DNA of 8,158 nucleotides, taken from positions 1 to 8,158 of the forward strand of contig CAMZEQ010000028.1 of NCBI GenBank assembly GCA_947305835.1, given 5' to 3'. The notes beneath the pieces were generated by a model that was not told where the DNA came from, searched no databases, and was given only the letters and a program-made list of their open reading frames with translations. Positions 6,043-8,158 of this stretch are shown one piece after another. Made by a program: the position numbers and the translations under genes. Source of the DNA: an uncultured Alphaproteobacteria bacterium. GTDB lineage: Bacteria; Pseudomonadota; Alphaproteobacteria; CAAHEQ01; UBA3637. Position 1 is the first letter of the stretch. The number at the start of each line of letters is the position of its first letter.

Positions 6043-7043
6043 TTTTTCTCTCCTTTCATCCCAGCGGGCATCAGTTGCCCCTTGATGCGATCACTGATAA
6101 GTTCACTTTGTCCTGTAATCATGTTGATAATGGCTTTTTGTCCCTGTATTTTATGCGCTCCCTGACCAATGACGACGTTTCCTGTTACCTCAGCCACCTG
6201 GGTTTTGGGAGTATAAATGGCATAATCGCCGGTAACGGTTTGTTTTTTGTTATTGATCACAACGCGGCCAAAAGCTTCAATTTTTTGGATACGATTGTTT
6301 CTATCATCTGTATAGTACAAGACAGCCTTATCAGCATTTAAGGTTTCATTTCCCTGGACAACACTCACTTGGTCCATAGCGGTGATTGTTTTGGCTGTTT
6401 GGTCGATTTGAATACCGGATTTGGCAGAAACGGTCATATTTTGTTTTTTATTTTTAAGGAGTGCGGTGGCCTTTTTCTTGAATAAAATTAAGTTCCCTTT
6501 ATCAGCCATCCATATGCCCTGAGCATTTAATCTGCCGGCCGGTCCTGAAATGCTGACGGGGCTGTTACCGTCAGCAGTCCCTTGTGTATAATCACATAAA
6601 ACCTGACTGGTTCTACCCACATAGCCTGAATCTGTTTTAATGTTGATTTGATCTTCAAAAAAGATTTGTTCCTGGCTTTGATTAATGATCGCATAGGGCG
6701 CATTTAAGGTCATTACATCACCGGAACTCATTTGATATGTACCAACGGGTCTTTCCATGCGTATATTGTCAGTTGTATCATCCGTTTGATGAACCGCAGG
6801 TGTATTCAGCGTCATCGGCAATTTTTTATTATTCACGCCAAAGAAACGTAAATTTTCCATTTCCACTTGTGTTTTTTTGCCATTAGCCGGGACAGCTAAA
6901 GAAAATTTGTCTTTGTGTTGGCTGAATTGAGGCCACACGACAATTAATGCAATAATCAAAAAAGCGAAAACCGGCAAACTGCGTTTGATAATCAAAACGC
7001 GTCGAGAATGTTGTTTAATTTGCATTAACCTTTTGGTCAGCAT
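6039..7043 (-). CDS. LptC-LptA fusion protein of the lipopolysaccharide bridge
   Basis: The 334-residue chain joins two proteins that are normally separate. Residues 1-22 are basic and cytoplasmic, and about 23-38 form the single membrane anchor (PVFAFLIIALIVVW). Residues about 55-196 form an LptC domain: ENLRFFGVNNKKLPMTLNTP (63-82), DSGYVGRT (138-145), GTADGNSPVSISGPAGRLNA (155-174) and ILFKKKATALL (186-196). Residues about 200-320 form an LptA (OstA-like) domain: SAKSGIQIDQTAKTITA (206-222), VSVVQGNETLNADKAVLYY (226-244), IQKIEAFGRVVI (252-263), TGDYAIY (271-277), VAEVTGNVVIGQGAHKIQGQ (283-302). There is no second signal peptide or start site between the domains. The ATG directly abuts the kdsD stop (TAGATG), with GGGG as a modest ribosome site. 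Met7 is a less likely start. lptB follows with a 4-bp overlap. Compared with LptC plus LptA, only the LptA signal peptide appears to be missing. Confidence 0.88.
   Translation of the reverse strand: MLTKRLMQIKQHSRRVLIIKRSLPVFAFLIIALIVVWPQFSQHKDKFSLAVPANGKKTQVEMENLRFFGVNNKKLPMTLNTPAVHQTDDTTDNIRMERPVGTYQMSSGDVMTLNAPYAIINQSQEQIFFEDQINIKTDSGYVGRTSQVLCDYTQGTADGNSPVSISGPAGRLNAQGIWMADKGNLILFKKKATALLKNKKQNMTVSAKSGIQIDQTAKTITAMDQVSVVQGNETLNADKAVLYYTDDRNNRIQKIEAFGRVVINNKKQTVTGDYAIYTPKTQVAEVTGNVVIGQGAHKIQGQKAIINMITGQSELISDRIKGQLMPAGMKGEKK
6048..6056 (-). promoter_or_regulatory. Shine-Dalgarno AAAGGAGAG of lptB inside the LptC-LptA gene
   Basis: On the minus strand AAAGGAGAG lies 5 nt before the lptB ATG. 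It falls in the final codons (GMKGEKK) of the upstream gene, and so supports the ATGA start at 6042 and coupled translation. Confidence 0.8.
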
Positions 7044-8015
7044 CTATACGACCCCGGCTTGTAACAAATGGTGCATGTGAATCAAACCGACCGGATGATT
7101 TTGGGCATCCACGACGAACATATTGGTAATTTTTTTGGTGTTCATGATGGCCACCGCTTCACTGCCTAAAATATCGCCCGAAATGGTAACAGGTCCCGGG
7201 TGCATGACTTCTTGTACGGTTTTTGTTGGCAAATCAGGGCTCATGTGACGGCGCAAATCACCATCGGTAATCATGCCCAACAATTTGTTATCATCAGACA
7301 CGATTCCCACACATCCCAAAGTTTTTTTTGTCATTTCCAACAAAGCTTCGGCCATTGTGGCGGTGCTTGGCACCAAAGGCAAAGCCTCATCTTTGGCCAT
7401 TAAATCTTGAACTTTGACCAATACATTACCCAATTTTCCGCCCGGATGACGGTCATGGTAAAGTTCCTTTGTAAAACCGCGCATATTCATTAAAGCGACG
7501 GTTAAAGCATCACCCATGGCCAAAGTTTCGATCATACTGGTTGTCGGTGCCATATTAAAAGGGCAAGCTTCGGGGGCTTCTTTTTTGTTTGGAATTTGCA
7601 ATACATAATCGGCGGCTTTACCCAAAGTACTTTCCGGTGCGCTGGTGACGGCGACCAAAAGTACCCCGAAACGTTTGCAGTAGTTGATGATATCGAATAA
7701 TTCTTTGCTTTCACCGGAATTGGAAAGAGCTAATACTAAATCATTTTTTGTCACCATACCTAAATCGCCATGGCTGGCTTCAGCGGGATGCACAAAAAAT
7801 GCGGGCGTTCCTGTGCTGGCCAAAGAAGCGGCGATTTTTTTCCCGATATGTCCTGGTTTACCCATACCAGTGACAATAACACGGCCCTGTAAGTTTAAAA
7901 TTTTTTGGGCGACGGTTGCAAAAGTTTCGTTGACGCGTTCAACCATCATTTCTAAAGCATTTTTCTCAAAGGTCAAAGTTCGTTTGGCAGATTCTATAAT
8001 TTCTTGAGTATTCAT
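7044..8015 (-). CDS. kdsD: arabinose-5-phosphate isomerase KdsD
   Basis: KdsD converts ribulose 5-phosphate to arabinose 5-phosphate, the first step to Kdo of the lipopolysaccharide core. The 323 residues show a SIS sugar-isomerase domain (about 35-175) and two CBS domains (about 205-260 and 270-323). Alignment with E. coli KdsD by eye puts the catalytic residues at Lys53 (GMGKPGHIG), His82 (EASHGDLGM), Glu105 (SNSGESKE) and His190 (DRHPGG). Other matches are FASTGTP-like SLASTGTPAFFVHP (64-77), ACPFNMAPTTS (150-160), MGDALTVAL (167-175), ITDGDLRR (249-256) and LIHMHHLLQAGVV (311-323). A 3-residue insertion precedes ACP. AAAGGA (8028-8023) lies 7 nt before the ATG. It is the first gene of the kdsD-lptCA-lptB operon in this window. 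Paralogues such as GutQ share the fold, but the lpt context favours KdsD. Confidence 0.95.
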   Translation of the reverse strand: MNTQEIIESAKRTLTFEKNALEMMVERVNETFATVAQKILNLQGRVIVTGMGKPGHIGKKIAASLASTGTPAFFVHPAEASHGDLGMVTKNDLVLALSNSGESKELFDIINYCKRFGVLLVAVTSAPESTLGKAADYVLQIPNKKEAPEACPFNMAPTTSMIETLAMGDALTVALMNMRGFTKELYHDRHPGGKLGNVLVKVQDLMAKDEALPLVPSTATMAEALLEMTKKTLGCVGIVSDDNKLLGMITDGDLRRHMSPDLPTKTVQEVMHPGPVTISGDILGSEAVAIMNTKKITNMFVVDAQNHPVGLIHMHHLLQAGVV

Positions 8016-8069
8016 TTTAATTTCCTTTCCCGGTGAACTTTAAAGAATATAAAATATCCTATCACCTTT

Positions 8070-8098
8070 TTGACATTTTTTATGTGCTTTAGTTTATT
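8070..8098 (+). promoter_or_regulatory. candidate promoter pointing out of the window to the right
   Basis: A perfect TTGACA (8070-8075) is followed after 17 nt by TTTATT (8093-8098), a 4/6 match to TATAAT. It would drive a gene beyond the right edge, divergent from kdsD. The 143-bp intergenic stretch is very AT-rich, so chance matches are likely. No comparably good promoter for kdsD could be picked out here. Confidence 0.28.
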
Positions 8099-8158
8099 CA
8101 ATTAAGTAATAAAATATACATAAGATTAAAGAAAAAAATTTCAAAAAAATCATCAAAA

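Noticed and set aside
7684..8007. 107-codon open frame on the + strand inside kdsD
   Set aside because: Antisense to the conserved SIS domain, with no plausible ribosome site or family resemblance.
8046..8074. kdsD promoter on the minus strand (GTCAAA-N17-TATATT)
   Set aside because: The -35 matches only 3 of 6 positions and the region is so AT-rich that many such pairs can be found; kdsD may also be read from further upstream.
8016..8158. possible small RNA or tRNA in the right-hand intergenic stretch
   Set aside because: No cloverleaf, no stable GC stem and no conserved box could be seen; the stretch is simply AT-rich intergenic DNA with a candidate promoter.

Overview
The window most likely comes from an AT-rich, Gram-negative alphaproteobacterium. 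Three things point there. A DUF3126 protein, a small family I know mainly from Alphaproteobacteria, lies at 2021-2242. The LptC domain has the alphaproteobacterial pattern. The lipopolysaccharide genes run kdsD-lptC/lptA-lptB, the order familiar from that class. The low GC content and homopolymer runs would suit a host-associated or gut lineage, but that is inference only.

Left part (1-1045, + strand): the 3' end of a membrane protein gene with a cysteine-rich tail, open to the window edge, is followed closely by a DUF502 membrane protein. The Shine-Dalgarno sequence of the second gene overlaps the stop codon of the first. DUF502 then runs tail-to-tail into dusA, and the two coding regions overlap by 35 bp.

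Middle (1011-4050): dusA (tRNA dihydrouridine synthase, - strand) and DUF3126-queA (queuosine synthesis, + strand) are divergent around a 44-bp gap. That gap holds a good + strand -10 element, with its -35 inside dusA. queA ends convergently against a DUF1189-like membrane protein (- strand), and the two stop codons overlap.

Right part (4051-8158, - strand): a 6-phosphofructokinase gene has its own promoter just downstream of lptB. Upstream in the direction of transcription is a tight operon of kdsD, an LptC-LptA fusion and lptB. KdsD makes arabinose 5-phosphate for the Kdo of lipopolysaccharide. LptB is the ATPase that powers lipopolysaccharide extraction. The protein between them carries an LptC domain and an LptA domain in one chain. 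The right edge (8016-8158) is intergenic.

The most notable observation is the LptC-LptA fusion. If no free lptA exists elsewhere, the periplasmic lipopolysaccharide bridge in this organism would be built from a membrane-tethered single chain. Second is the mixed ATP/PPi-type active site of the phosphofructokinase. No mobile element, CRISPR array, tRNA or rRNA was seen.
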